This document shows, one piece after another, positions 5,038-5,119 of a DNA stretch of 5,119 nt (position 1 is the stretch's first letter; each line of letters begins with the position of its first letter). The position numbers and the translations under genes are program-made. This stretch comes from Betaproteobacteria bacterium (GTDB lineage Bacteria; Pseudomonadota; Gammaproteobacteria; Burkholderiales; Thiobacillaceae): contig JAIFLB010000169.1 of the NCBI GenBank assembly GCA_020049245.1, positions 1-5,119 of the forward strand. Direction: 5' to 3'. The notes under the pieces were generated by a model that was not told the DNA's origin, searched no databases, and saw nothing but the letters and a program-made list of their open reading frames with translations.

Positions 5038-5119
5038 TTTTTGTCTGATAAAAGTTTGGGCGTGATACTAAACCGGCTTATGTTGCTTTCTTACACTTCG
5101 CAACTTGTGGTTAACCCCG
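5038..5119. other. Upstream region of the MoxR gene
   Basis: These 82 bases are AT-rich relative to the coding sequence and contain no gene. On the minus strand TAGTAT (5070-5065) could serve as a -10 element, but no good -35 lies 16-18 bases before it. An 8-base palindrome GGTTAACC sits at 5109-5116. The MoxR promoter probably lies here or just beyond the window edge, but it is not resolved. Confidence 0.35.

Overview
The window reads as chromosomal DNA from a Gram-negative proteobacterium, most likely a betaproteobacterium. This is inferred from a membrane-anchored family 5 solute-binding protein, a Tat-exported dienelactone hydrolase, generally GC-rich codon use and purine-rich Shine-Dalgarno sites. 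No taxonomic marker gene is present, so the assignment is an inference from protein style only.

Layout. At the left edge is the C-terminal part of an oligopeptide-type ABC transporter solute-binding protein (+ strand, start outside the window), ending in a single membrane anchor. It converges on a 328-residue minus-strand protein with an N-terminal four-cysteine zinc ribbon and a C-terminal PD-(D/E)XK nuclease core resembling the nuclease half of the DUF1887 (Card1/Can2) family. Divergent from the nuclease gene, across a 215-base control region, is a MazEF-like toxin-antitoxin pair. It has a SpoVT/AbrB-fold antitoxin and a PemK/MazF-type endoribonuclease that overlap by 14 bases, preceded by a perfect 8+8 inverted repeat that is a good operator candidate. 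A 67-base REP-like palindrome fills the gap after the toxin. The right part holds two minus-strand genes in probable co-transcription order: a MoxR-type AAA+ ATPase followed, 66 bases later, by a Tat-signal dienelactone hydrolase.

How the parts relate. The nuclease gene plus the toxin-antitoxin pair (about 1141-2976) look like a small accessory or defence-type insert between ordinary housekeeping and transport genes. The nuclease gene is visibly more AT-rich than its flanks, and both boundaries carry inverted repeats. The most interesting item is the nuclease: it carries a nuclease module known from CRISPR-associated, cyclic-oligoadenylate-activated effectors, but with a zinc ribbon and an uncharacterised middle region where a CARF sensor would sit, and no CRISPR array or cas gene is visible here. 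MoxR without its usual DUF58/VWA partners immediately downstream is a secondary curiosity. No rRNA, tRNA, CRISPR array, transposase or riboswitch was recognised.
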